Shown: piece by piece, positions 1 through 11,500 of the stretch | Position numbering within the stretch: position 1 is the stretch's first letter | Layout of the letters: every line of letters begins with the position of its first letter | Origin: Stachybotrys elegans | Lineage: Eukaryota > Ascomycota > Sordariomycetes > Hypocreales > Stachybotryaceae | Assembly (NCBI GenBank): GCA_020746835.1 | Contig: JAGPNK010000009.1 | Location: 372,001-436,000 of the forward strand | DNA: 64,000 nt | Reading direction: 5' to 3' | Position numbers and translations under genes: made by a program | Notes under the pieces: generated by a model | Told to the model about the DNA's origin: nothing | Database searches by the model: none | What the model saw: only the letters and a program-made list of their open reading frames with translations

Positions 1-3000
1 GCGTCATGCGGGAAGCCGGATTCCGAAGTTGTGGGCGGCAAGGGGGAGAAAACGCACGAAACGGAAGATGCCCCAGACTGGATAGTGACAGCGGCAATCA
101 ACGGTGGACGAATGAGGGAGAAGGGGGAAGGGGGAAGGGGGAAGGGAGGGGGGGTGTGTGTGTGAAATGGTGGTGGCCGGATGATGGTGGTCATGGTATC
201 ACAACCGACATGGACCACGAGCAGAGCTGGATTGGGAACCTGGAAACCGGTGAAGGAAAAAGGAAAGAAAAGAGAAAATGGAGGGAGAAAAGAGTCCCTG
301 CAGGCCCGAAGAAAGCAGATAAATCCGACCTTGTGCATGCCCAACGATGCACGCCAAGACGGGGGTCTCGAGACGGAGATCGGTCCAATGAAACATGAAT
401 GTCAAGCCTTGGAGGAGAAAGTGCGGTGTTTCTTTTTTTCTTCCCCACCCCTGTTTGTTCTCCTGCAATTTTACTTGTTTTCATCTATTTTCCATGCGTT
501 TGTTTTAGTAGCTTGCCGGCCGTGTTTGTTTGTGCAGGAGTATGTATATATTTGGAATTGGAGCATCCGCGTATAGATGCATGTATGTATATTTGCATGT
601 ACCTACCTTTCTGTATGTATGCATACTGCAGCGGAAACAATAAAAGGAGACGAGGGAGGGTAGCTGCAACGCTGTAATCTGCACTATAGCAGCACCGTGT
701 TATAGCCTCAATATCGTGGGCTGCCGGAACCGCGGCCTTGCGCTCCGGTTTCAAGCAAACAGTCAACCGCAGGACAACACATACCCAGAGTTCGTAGATT
801 GCGGTTTGCTAGCCAGAATATATAAAAATACTGAAGAAGGGAAGAAGGGGGGGGGGGGGAGGGAACCGGGAGTTGTCTGGCTTGGCGATGGCAGGCTTGG
901 CCGAAAATGGGCATTTGTCATTTCTCATTTGTGCATGGTCCTGCCACAACCAAGTGTCAGCAAGTATGTACATTTTATGAAGGCTTGATATCAGGGTTTT
1001 TATAAACACATAAAACAACATAAAACACACCAAACTAAACCACCTCTGTAAACTGTGATATGCCCAAACCAGATCTTCCAAACACGTTTCCTCGCCTCTC
1101 GATTCATCCTCCAACGTCACTCAAATTCCAAATACCACCACCACCATCCATCCTCCTTGCTATGTATTCACTCTCACCTGCCACACAGCCTGTGTGAATG
1201 AATACAGCTCCTCTTTCTTCATTCTCTTAGTCACAATCCCCCCCTTCCCCAGACGCCACGGGGGGCATATCCCTCTGTGGCAGGAGGGAACAAAGGCACG
1301 AAGCCGCGTCGAATCCGTCCCCCCTCTCCCTCCGGGGCTTGCATCCGGGTCCTAAGCCTAGACCATCCATCCATCCATCCATCCATCCATCCATCCATCC
1401 ATCCTCGCTGTCACCCCAAGTTTGTCTTGTTCCGGCCGGCCCAAGAACCAACAACGCCTGGGCCCGTCGAGGCTCCGTTCCCCGTGACGGACTGCCCCAG
1501 CGCACCAAGCAGGGTCATCACGAGCCGCCTTCAGGAGCGTTCTCTATCCAATGGAAACCGTAGCCTCCTTTGCTCGTCGTGCCAGGGTTTTGCCATTGCC
1601 CTCACGGCTTAGCCCTCCTCAACCACCCTTGCTCATACATTTCCGGTCTCTGTTGGTTTGTGGTAAGATGCTCGTGCCACACATGTCGGTCCATGGTCCT
1701 ATTTCCATGTTCCCCTGCCGCATACCGAGTACATCATATTATACTATAGCTGTTCCTAATCCTGCCAAATATGCCTTGGATTGGGTTTACTCAACAAGCT
1801 GGTCTCCCGTGTCTTGTCCGGCACTTGGGTGTCATCCTCCCACCCCCTCCACTCCCCTTGTTGACACAACCATGTTTCGATGAATGAAGGGGTCGATGGA
1901 TGAATCACCTCTTCTTCGTTATTGTCGTCTTCTTCCTCTTCGTCCTCTCCTTGACTTGTCCCTCAATCAGACCGTGACCATGAAATGCTGAGGCACATCT
2001 TTCTCTGTGCAACCCCTCCCCTTGCCCCCCTATCCCCCTCTTCCTCCTAGATGGCAGGGGAATCCCCGTTTGCCTCTCGCCCTCCATCTCCAGCCCAGTT
2101 GAGGCCTTTCATGCATAGCGCACACAACCTCCATCAGCCCTCATCCTTCCTACTGTCCAAAAATCCACCTGCTTACACTGCCAAGCGCCCAAAAGGTGGG
2201 AAAGATTGCCCTTCCCCCCCCATACAGAAGCCTATCACCTTCTCGAGCTGTTCTCGGATTCCCTCCGGTCAAGTGTGACATTGGATACTCATGACCATCC
2301 AAAGCTAGCGCCTTGCTATGTCCTGCATGTACATACACGAGCTGTGTGGGCTGCCACTCTGGCAGCGTTGCCGATCGACTGTCTTACATGAAAGTTGAAG
2401 ATGCGCCTCTCCCTCTCCTTCACTCTCATCCCCTGGTCAGCTTTTTTTTATCTTGTGTCTTGTTTAGCCTGGATAGAACCTAAATTGAGCCTGTATATCT
2501 AGATATCCATCTGGCTCTGCATCTATCTATCTATCCGTACATTGTGCATCGTCCTGTGCATTACCACATACTACTCCTGCACCCGGCTCTCGTCTGCCTG
2601 CATCTTGTCTCGTTCTGCCTTTAGCCTCTCATACTCCGTGAGCGCTACTGCACCTCCTGTCTTCATTGCCACCTGAAGGCGCCACTAGGAAGCCTCCCCA
2701 CCTTGCCGACAAGGTCCAGCCAACATGCGGATCTTCCTCAGGGATCCAACCTCTTCAACGCTCCGGCCCGAAATCTCCTGTCAACTGGATGTCCCGTGAA
2801 TGGTACGCATACTTGGGCTGCTTTCTGCCTTGGGACACGTACAGTGAGCATCCATGAAAAGATCCTCGCTCCTGCAGTCCAGTCATCCCCTTCTTTGGCC
2901 CTTGATTCTGCTTCCGTCGTTGTATAGAGCTTGTCCAGTATCGGGATGGGCTGGCCACCCTCCTCTTCCTTCTCCTCCCCTCTCCCCCACCTGACCATGT

Positions 3001-3875
3001 CATGATCTGACAAGGCGAGCCTGGCAGTCGCCCTCATCTCCACCACCCAGGGCAGTTGTGGGTGGCTGTGTTCTGTCTAGAAGGGGCGGGCCGTTTCCAG
3101 TGAAGCCCCTTTCCCTGTCCATTGGCAGAGGCCTGGCTTGTGTATGGATGCCACACATAAACTAGGGCTGTCGAGTCGTTCAACTTGCAACCGCCCTCTT
3201 GTCCAATCCTCAGCCGCATGCATTCGGTTCCGTCTAGCTTGGGCATCGACCTGTAACATACGTGGCTGATGGACACGCGCCGACTAGTCATGGAGGGGTT
3301 CTCTTGGCCCCATGCTACTCCATGGGGGGTGGATGATGGTCACCGGCGCGCTCTCGGCTTGTTCAATGCTCTCTATTCCCTCCAGGCTGGCTGCCGAGTC
3401 TGTGCTGCCCTATCCAGATATCTAATCTAATAATTTCAGAGGACCCAGCCATTGTCTATGTACACCACCTCACGGGAGAGTCCCGTGCCAGAGCCGCTCA
3501 TGTTTGACCCAATGAGAAATAATTTCAAAAAACGTCCGAGACGTCAACATAGTTGACATGATATCCTAGCCCTTGCAAGGCTTAAACCCTAAAGCCTGTG
3601 ATGATCCCTTTTTATGACTCCCTTAGTCTTTCTGACCAACCCATAATACTTGAAACCAAAATAACAAGAATCTTCTAAATGCAGAACATAATAGTTCCGG
3701 TGGAAAATACAAGCCGAAGAAGTGAACTGGCGTGAAATGCTGCTGAAAAGAACAGCCAAGAATTGAATCGTTCAGTGATGCGTGAAAATGTTTTGTTGCC
3801 AGGGGTGGGCGGCGACAACGTCGGAGGGGTGGGGCCTCATAGGCCATTAGCCGTGGCTAATTACACGGTTGTGCT
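1..3875. other. Gene-poor flank downstream of the homeobox gene
   Basis: About 3.9 kb with no reading frame that looks like protein. The open frames are short, rich in low-complexity residues and overlap on both strands. The stretch contains purine-rich runs near 110-160, a G tract near 849-860, a CCAT tetranucleotide repeat at 1363-1404 and pyrimidine-rich tracts near 1900-2050 and 2950-3000. It presumably carries the 3' UTR of the homeobox gene and flanking sequence of a gene left of the window. I see no tRNA or other RNA gene in it. Confidence 0.6.
1363..1404. repeat. (CCAT)n tetranucleotide microsatellite
   Basis: About ten perfect tandem copies of CCAT (42 nt). It lies in non-coding sequence and is likely length-polymorphic. 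Confidence 0.95.
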
Positions 3876-5277
3876 TCAGACGCTTTCCCTTTTGTACGCA
3901 GAAGCTGTACGGTGCCTGATGCTGTCCAGCTCGTCTTCGTAAACGGGGCTTTCGGGGTCAAGCGAGGACATCATTGGCTTGCGGGGATCCCTCCCGTAGT
4001 CAGCATGCTCTCTGGTACCCATCATCTTGCCCTCACCCACTCGGGCATTCATGGCATCAGACTCGACCCGAGCATTGTTGATCATGGCAGGTAGCTGTCG
4101 ACGCCGGGCGTTAATAAACCAGTTGGATATTTGATCTGTTGCATGCTTTGTTAGATTTGTGATACAAGCGTGGTCGCGGGATCCTGGCCACTTACTCATT
4201 TGCAAGCCCGTTTGCCTCATCAGCTCTCCCTTCTCGTCTTCTGTCGGGTAGGGATGGTGAAGATGAGCTACGAACCATGCCCTCAGCTTATCGGTCGTCT
4301 CCTTGGGCAGGTTTCCACGTCGCTTGCGCTGCTTGCCGTCGGCAACATGGCCACCGTTTCCAATGTCTCCATAGCCCGACACGTCTGCGTACTGAGACCC
4401 ATATGGACTACTGGAAGCTGGCATTCGGTCCTGGGGGTGGATCGAGCTTGTAGAAAGGGACTGAAATCTGTTGGGGTGGTGATATGGGTATCCGTAGACC
4501 GGTGCTGGACGATCATGGACAGCTTCCACAGAAGCGTGTGCTTGACGGACGGTGGGGACCCGTGAAGTTGTGTGGTCATCCCATGAGTGTTCTCTGCTGC
4601 TTTGTGCTGGCACGGGCTCCCTGTCGAAACTCATAGGAGGCAGCGTGGGTCGTCGTTCTGTTCGGGACTGCATTTCCACCGGCGTGGGCAGGCCGCTGCT
4701 CGAGGTCAAGGGGCTCGTCTGTTGTCTGGATGAGGGCCAGCTCTCTGCCATCCCTCTCGGGGATGGACCGACTGGTGTGGTCTGAGACTTATTCATCAAC
4801 TCTGGGCTGGCGTACAGCCGCGGCACCTGCCTGGGTCTTGTAGACTCCGCATCATGCTCGATCGAACTTCGTCGCCTCTTCTGGGGTGAGTGCAAGTACC
4901 CAGGGGAGGCAACATGTGGAGCGTCGGCGGTGTTTGGGGAGGTAGTCGTTGAGTTGGAGACTGCCGGCTTGTATGGCAAGTGAGTCCCGAGCGCTAGGTC
5001 TGGGAAGGTCTGCACATGGTGAGTATATATATACTTGCCAGGTGCCGGTTGACAGTCTTACCTGGTGGATGGATGGCAAGGCGACGCCTTTCGACTCGGT
5101 ATGCGGTCGAGGGCGTGGGGCAGGTCGAATGGCATCCCAAGGGTAGTCATTCTTGAAGGCGGGATGAGGTGGAGGGGGGGTCATAGCGAGGATAGACATG
5201 TTGGAGTTATTGAACGAAGCATTCCCTGGGTGTCCGGTGATGTTTAAATGGCGAGTCCGGGTCGGACCAACTACCAT
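3876..5277 (-). CDS. TALE/KN-class homeodomain transcription factor
   Basis: Nuclear DNA-binding regulator. Three exons are inferred: 5277-5062, 5009-4196 and 4135-3876, giving 429 aa, or 403 aa if translation starts at the internal ATG at 5199, which begins MSILAMTPPPP and is an equally good start. Near the middle lies a basic RKRR followed by a homeodomain with the TALE three-residue loop (HHPYPTEDEK). After splicing, helix 3 reads NQISNWFINARRRQLP, with W48, F49, N51 and R53 all present. The 60-nt intron 4136-4195 falls inside the homeodomain; splicing restores the expected MNQISNW junction. The rest is disordered and Ser/Pro-rich, with a KRRR cluster. This is the short single-homeodomain type (Homeobox_KN) known from development and conidiation regulators in related fungi; the exact orthologue is not identified. 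It is isolated by very long intergenic regions. Confidence 0.93.
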
Positions 5278-8200
5278 GCCAAGATGGCTCGTATAAGCGA
5301 AGGTGTTGCAGCGATCAACGCTGGTTTTGTTCCTTTCTCCTCTTGATTCGCCACCTGTATTCCTTGTTGGCTACTACCTCACGTTTGGGAGGCCAGGAAG
5401 AGAGAGAAAATCCGGGGTATGGAGCGCCAAAGGTGTGAGTGAGAAGAGAAGATGCGTCGTGGAAGAAGCTTCTTAATTAAAGCTTTAAACCCGGTCCCTT
5501 CGAATGGAATATCAAGCCGTGCCAATGATATGGTTGGCCAACGGGCTGGCTCCGGCAACCGACAATGGCGAAATTAGGCTGGTGTCGTCAAGGTTTGTCC
5601 AAAGTGCTTCGGGTAGTCCCAAGGGAGTGGCGAGTCAAGTGCAGGGAGAGCCGGAGAAACAGTGACAGGTTATCCGGATGAGAGCACAGGCGCCAGATGT
5701 CATACGCTAATGGGATTCGTACTGAGCCAGGCGATGTTGGATCCTTTATGTGGTTGTTCCTGATGAGCTGGCTAACACGAGGGAGTGAGTCGAGCGAGGG
5801 CCACGGTATAAGACGATGGAAGAGTAAGATTGTTTGGGTGTGAAGGGAGGTATGTGCCGTGGAATCAAGAATGACACGGAGAAATACCAGGGCCAAGCTT
5901 CGAGACGAGAATCGTATGCAGAGATGCAAGAATGGAAGTGCGAAGCAGCAGAGTCAAGTATCTGTAGAACAGGCAGTTCGACTCCATCCCATGGTGCATG
6001 CGGAGACATGTTTGACAGGAACAAGACTAAACCATAACGGACAAGGGATGCGAAGGCATGGGCCGGGTGATCAGGGAGTGGGAAGGCGGCGAACGAAACA
6101 GCAGGGGGGATGCTTCTTGCCATCCGCTAAAGTTCGTCGGTGGCTTGTAGGCTGGTGCAATAGCTTGGCTTGACTAGTGAGATGGAGCCAGGATGTGCCA
6201 AGATGGCAGTGGTCACTCATAACCATGGAGACGGACAACCCATGGTGGCAGCAGCAGGGACAGGGCTCTGTCATGGATAGGGGTCCCATCGAATCTGCCA
6301 GGACCCACGCGACTCAGGAATTCGGGTGGAAAGATGACAGAAGCACGAGCAGGCCGCTATAGTAGTCGTCGTGCAGTGGATCTGCCTCCTACCAGGGTTG
6401 GGGAGGTGTGGGTGGGAGTGTCCCTATGGCGGCTATCCGTGGCTTGCCATGGGTGTGTGAGGATGAATCACGGGCCCCTGGCCCGGGATGTTGCCCGAAG
6501 GCTGGTCCGGCTTGGAATACTGTTCCATTGTACAGCATCTTGTCTCTTGTATGTAACCGTTCCTGGTCAATGCGATCTGGAAGTTGGCTTGTCGGGTCCT
6601 GCGTAAGAATGCACATCGGTTGGGATCCGGAGATGGCGCCCAGTGTCCATGGATGTCAGAGCAGGCAAGGCTGGAAATTCCAGTCGCTTATGCCAGGCCT
6701 CTGCCAGCTTAGATCCTGGAAGTTATGCTTCTGCGCCCCTGGTTCCGACTTGACCCCGTACTTTTGTGCAAAAGAGCGGCTGTTCCCCGACGCTACTGGA
6801 AGCTGGGTGCTCGTGTCCTCACCTCGCAATGAAGCGCTGCAGATGGTCTGGCACTTGAACAGTGCTAGGCGCGGACAATACCCGATGTCTCGTCACAGCG
6901 CTGTCATGATAGGCTGCAGGGAGACATTCAGGAGTGGCAGCCGGCGCTGTCATGACTCTTGGGGCCCCTGCCCGAGTGATACACAGCGAGTTGTCAAAGG
7001 CGCTAGGCGTCAGGGGCGCAAGTGAGCGGCCAAGTCGACCTCTGTAGCCTCGAGACGGGCTTGTAGACGGTTCGTTGATACAGCTGCGCGCATGAGCCAC
7101 ACGGTGGGCCGTTTGCGCTTATTCCATGGTGGTCATGATTCAGGCTACGGCCCGCGTCCGTCAACTTGAGTGATGTTCACGCGCTCGAGGCTTAACGACG
7201 ATCATGCCAGTTAGTTTTCTCCGTGAGCTAGAGCCTAGCACTACGGTGAGCACTAAGCCCTGAAACTGACAATGGCCATGATGAACTTGTTGTCTATCGC
7301 TCAGAGCCCAGGCCACGGGATTGGAAGCGACCAGTAGATTGCTTTTCCGTCGTTCTTCCACATACCCCATCATTGCGACAACCGCTGCGCGCGCTAACGT
7401 AGCTCTCGGACAGAAGAGGGGTCTGTTTTGGTCGTCGACAGCCGCGCATACCGTTCTGAGTACGGAGTACCTACCTGGAGAGTCAGTAAGCGGCCTTGGA
7501 TACTCTTTTTCTTATTCGTGAGCCCACCAGATTAGGCCGCCTTCACGTTCGGCAACCCTCCAGTCCGACGCTTAGCGTACCTTACCTCGATCATCCCGGG
7601 TGGACAGCTTGGACCAGAATGCTGTAAATCCATGGTGTTCCGAGTCGAACAACCCGCGGGAGCTTGGTTTCCATCTGAACTCCCATCAGCTGCTGCCACT
7701 GGTTCGAGTGGGTTCGCCTCATTTTTGTGACAAGGCATGGAGTTAGATGGGATGCATTTTCTCTGGAGTGTCATTTGATGAAGGCCGAAGCAAGGTACAT
7801 ACAACCAAAATCAGGGCAGGTACCAGTGTACCGCGCTTCTCCTGCCTGAGGCATCCGGCACTCAGTGACACCGGCACTTTCCATTTCCATTTAGGAAAAA
7901 CGCCACGCCCACGATCAAATATTGGCCATGGAAGCCGCGCCAGTGGGCTCTTGCACGCTCTCGGTGGGGAGGGTAAGTGCATCTCAACTAAGGTGGTTTG
8001 TAACTCCCCTGAGGGTCACGGTCGCTTTATTGTCGCCTTCGCCTCCAGCTCAGATCCTCGAACTGGAGACGAACTGGAGACACAACTTCGAGCCCCAGTC
8101 TCCGGCGTTTGTTGGGTTCCGGTCTGTGGGCTGAAGGAGCAGTCTTGCATCGCAGCCCACTTGAATAGCCTTCAAGTCCCAAATCGAGTCATGGACAAGA

Positions 8201-8290
8201 AGATGATTGACATTTGGGCCTTTGGCTCGCCTGCCTCCACCAACGAGAAACATCTGAGGGTCAGCATAACAAAACAATACGCAGCACAGG

Positions 8291-8325
8291 GTACGGGGTA
8301 CGGAGTACGGAATACGGAATACGGA
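8291..8325. repeat. Heptamer tandem repeat (RTACGGR x5)
   Basis: Five contiguous 7-nt units: GTACGGG, GTACGGA, GTACGGA, ATACGGA, ATACGGA. They lie in the non-coding interval upstream of the homeobox gene. Related TACGGAGTAC words recur nearby, for example around 7461 and 51239. Confidence 0.9.
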
Positions 8326-8500
8326 TACAAACAAGCCAATCCCAACATCCCTCCTGCTGGGAAGCACCAGCACCGTCATCGACGACGATGTCTTGGAATG
8401 TCTGAGCTTACTATTGGCTAAGTTCAGTTAGCCACATGCGTTGTACCATGGTAAGACACACACACCGAAGAACACGTGGTGCTCGGGGCCCCTGCGTTAT

Positions 8501-8515
8501 TGTTGTTGTTGTTGT
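8501..8515. repeat. (TGT)n trinucleotide repeat
   Basis: Five perfect TGT units, followed by imperfect TCATCGTTGTCATCACCG sequence; non-coding. Confidence 0.85.
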
Positions 8516-11500
8516 CATCGTTGTCATCACCGTCTTCACACAGACAGCTACTATAATGCCCGAGCGATATGCTTATTAACTCGATGTGCTATGTAGATAA
8601 ATTATGGATCATTCAGATATCGAACAACTGCCGGGGCTGAGAACTGGTCGTGAGATCGTTCTTAAGCGTCCGGTGAGAAGAGGTCTGTCCGCAATCTGTT
8701 ACCTGAAATAAGCCTGGTTCCGGAAACAACGAGATGCGATTGGTCCGCTCAGTCGTTGGAGACGCTGAAGATCGCATCTCCAGATCGGTACCCTACAGGG
8801 TTTGTGTCTCCGAATGGGACTCGCCCCTCTCTTCCCTGAAGCATGGGGGTGGGCATTGGGGGTCAGGCCAATACGCGTTCCTGCTCTCCGTACCCCCTCC
8901 CTCCCTACCAGCATTGACATGAAGGTCGTGTGGACACCTACGGGAAGGCAGGAATGATACTTCTACCATCCGGCAGCTACATTGTCATCGGTCATATCAT
9001 GTCGAGAAACGAAGTTGCTGACTTCTCGGCTGGGTGCTGAAAGGGGATGGTGGTCCTGGGCCTCAAGGGGCCTCGCCTTCTTGTCAGAATACCGGATAGC
9101 ACGCCGGGTCTGTATGACTCTCTAGGGCTGGCTGGCCGTTCCAAGCACCATGCCCAAGTAAGGCTCCCGTCCCGCGCCGGTAATGACAGGTGGCTATGTA
9201 CCGAATGAAGACCCGGAGCTTGTCGGCGCATCACTGGCTACCGAGTCACGACATCCTTACCCCCCTTCCCTCCCTCCCCCCTTTCCAGTTCCCTGACCCT
9301 GTTTGGTATGCGTTGTATGTACCAGAAGCTCAAAGGGCTGGTACGAAGACCAGGTATTAGAGGGCAGCGGCAAACTGACGAATGAATACATGCGCACGAC
9401 ATGCTGCCCAAGGTAAGCAAGAAGCAATTCCTGTATGGAAAATCGGGCCGGAGATCAGCGCCCGCTTGCGGTTAAAGCATCAACATTCACCAGCTGCAAC
9501 AGTGCTGCACCTCAGCGCCCGTTCCTTTACTCTGGCTATCGCCTTGCTGCTATGTAGAGTATCGGAACGCCATGAATCCATCTCGGAGGCACAGATCCGT
9601 GGCAGCCACGCACCTCAACTCCTCCCCGGCTGATACCATCCCCGCAGCCAAATAGCCCCCCAGTATCTCTCTTCAGTCGACCAACTAGACCAGCTCTGTT
9701 GCGTCTATGCTCGTCACCAAGCTGCAAACATCCGAGAAGGCCCCGCGTCCACTATTCCGTACCCGCTGGGAGTGGTGGTGCATGGTGATATGCAAAAGGG
9801 CCATTAACAGGTGGCTAATTTGGTGGGGGGGGAGACGACTGAGACCAAGCTGCTGCACCGTTATTGCTGGGCGCTTGCAATTTCTAGCAGCTCTGGGGGC
9901 CTATGATGGTGTTGGCCGTGGTCATGAAGACCCAAGTCAGAGGCTTGGCAGCCGGCCCAGGACATTCAGGGGGTTCTTGATCGACGAGGCGAACGTTGCG
10001 CTATGCCCCTCTAAGGGTCACTGGTCCCATCCCCTCTGTGGCGCTGCCAAACGCACGAATACCAGAGAGAGAAAAAATATGTTGAGCTCGGAGCTTGCCC
10101 GACAACCCAGCCTCAGCTGTCAAAATCGCATCTTGTGCATGCGGGTATGTCACCATTCGCCCACACCTTCAGAGTCTTGCGGGTTGGCAGGATAATTTCC
10201 CTAGCCCCTCTCAGTGCAGGACTTGGTGTACATGGCACCACACTCTCGGGACCGAAGCAGCCCACACATCGGGAGCAAGTCCAGGAGGTAATATGACGCT
10301 GGAGCTTGCGGTCGCTCGTATGGCTACAGACCAACTACCACAGCACCTATGCCTGCGAGTAGAGAGAGACATGTCGGCTGCTGTCAGAGGCCGTCTCGTG
10401 TCGTGTCGTGCCTTGTTGCACCGTGGGACCTGATCATCAGCTGAAGGTCTCATGGTGCTGCCCTACACATACGCCACAACTTTCTGCACTCCCTGTCCAT
10501 GCCAGGTGTCGCACCATCTCCTGCTACACAGTGTGCGCATAGGTGACCCGTGAGCAGCCATGCAAATGGCGGTTTCAATGCGATATCCAGTATTTCTTGC
10601 TCTGTCGTTCGATAGCTTATCCGGCAATTCTCCTGGTTAGAATTACCGAGGGAGTATGTATTTTGGTAGGTTTGCGCCCGCGTTTCCAAACTCCCGCCCA
10701 CTGCTAACTCAGGAACAGGGCGACAACGGCTTGAGATGCCTCAAACTAATTAGCACATCAATCTCATGTTCATCTCTTGCCCCCTGCACCACTGCCATTT
10801 TGGGGTGCGGCTCCGGCCGTTCGCCCCAGAACACCCTGCCTCTGGTTGTTGTGATTCATTTGAATTCCTGTATCCCCCCAGTCAAAAACTCATCATTACT
10901 ACCAAGATATGAGCTGTGTAATAATGCCATAATATATATCACTGGGGACGTATGTAGTACTTGCCCTTCTCCTTGTCCCACATCCAATCCGTGACACTGT
11001 ATGTACATACTCAGTGCCTTGAACCGGCAAGGTTCAGGCTCACGGCAACTACCCGGGGAGCCCATGTATAGAAGTCGATGTGCTAGGACTCTTCTGGGTG
11101 GCCGTATAAACTTGGCTTGCCTCTATCCCCTGTCGAGCTTGGCTCACTGACGTACTAGCCACGGGCTAGGTGCTCTCCAGCCATGACCATGATCGACGGC
11201 AAGCTGCACGCCCTTTTCTCTGGTAGACGCTGCAACACACTGCCACGAGGTATTTGTCAGTTGGGCCTCGACTTGGTTGGGGGCTGTCTCAAGCTATGCA
11301 TAGCTGGTGAACGATCGAAACAGTAGGGCTAGCCTGCCTCAGCCCTCGACTGCACGTACATGCAACTCTGATCCTCGTCAAGATATTTGCACTACCCATG
11401 GCTCAGGCTTTACCTTATCCAGAGACACAGACGAAGATACAGAGAACGCCATCCTCCGGATCGTAAAGACCAGGGCCTTCGGAGCTATGTTTTAGCTCCA

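Noticed and set aside
5588..6123. Two overlapping minus-strand frames just upstream of the homeobox gene considered as extra exons
   Set aside because: No splice junction joins them to the homeobox frame and homologous N-termini are not expected to extend so far; possibly leader uORFs.
6408..7025. 205-codon plus-strand frame
   Set aside because: Cys/Trp/Arg-rich random-looking translation, with competing frames on both strands; no recognisable motif.
7747..8421. 224-codon plus-strand frame in the gene desert
   Set aside because: Translation is low-information, runs through the heptamer repeat (GYGVRNTEYGY), and shows no domain, codon bias or splice context.
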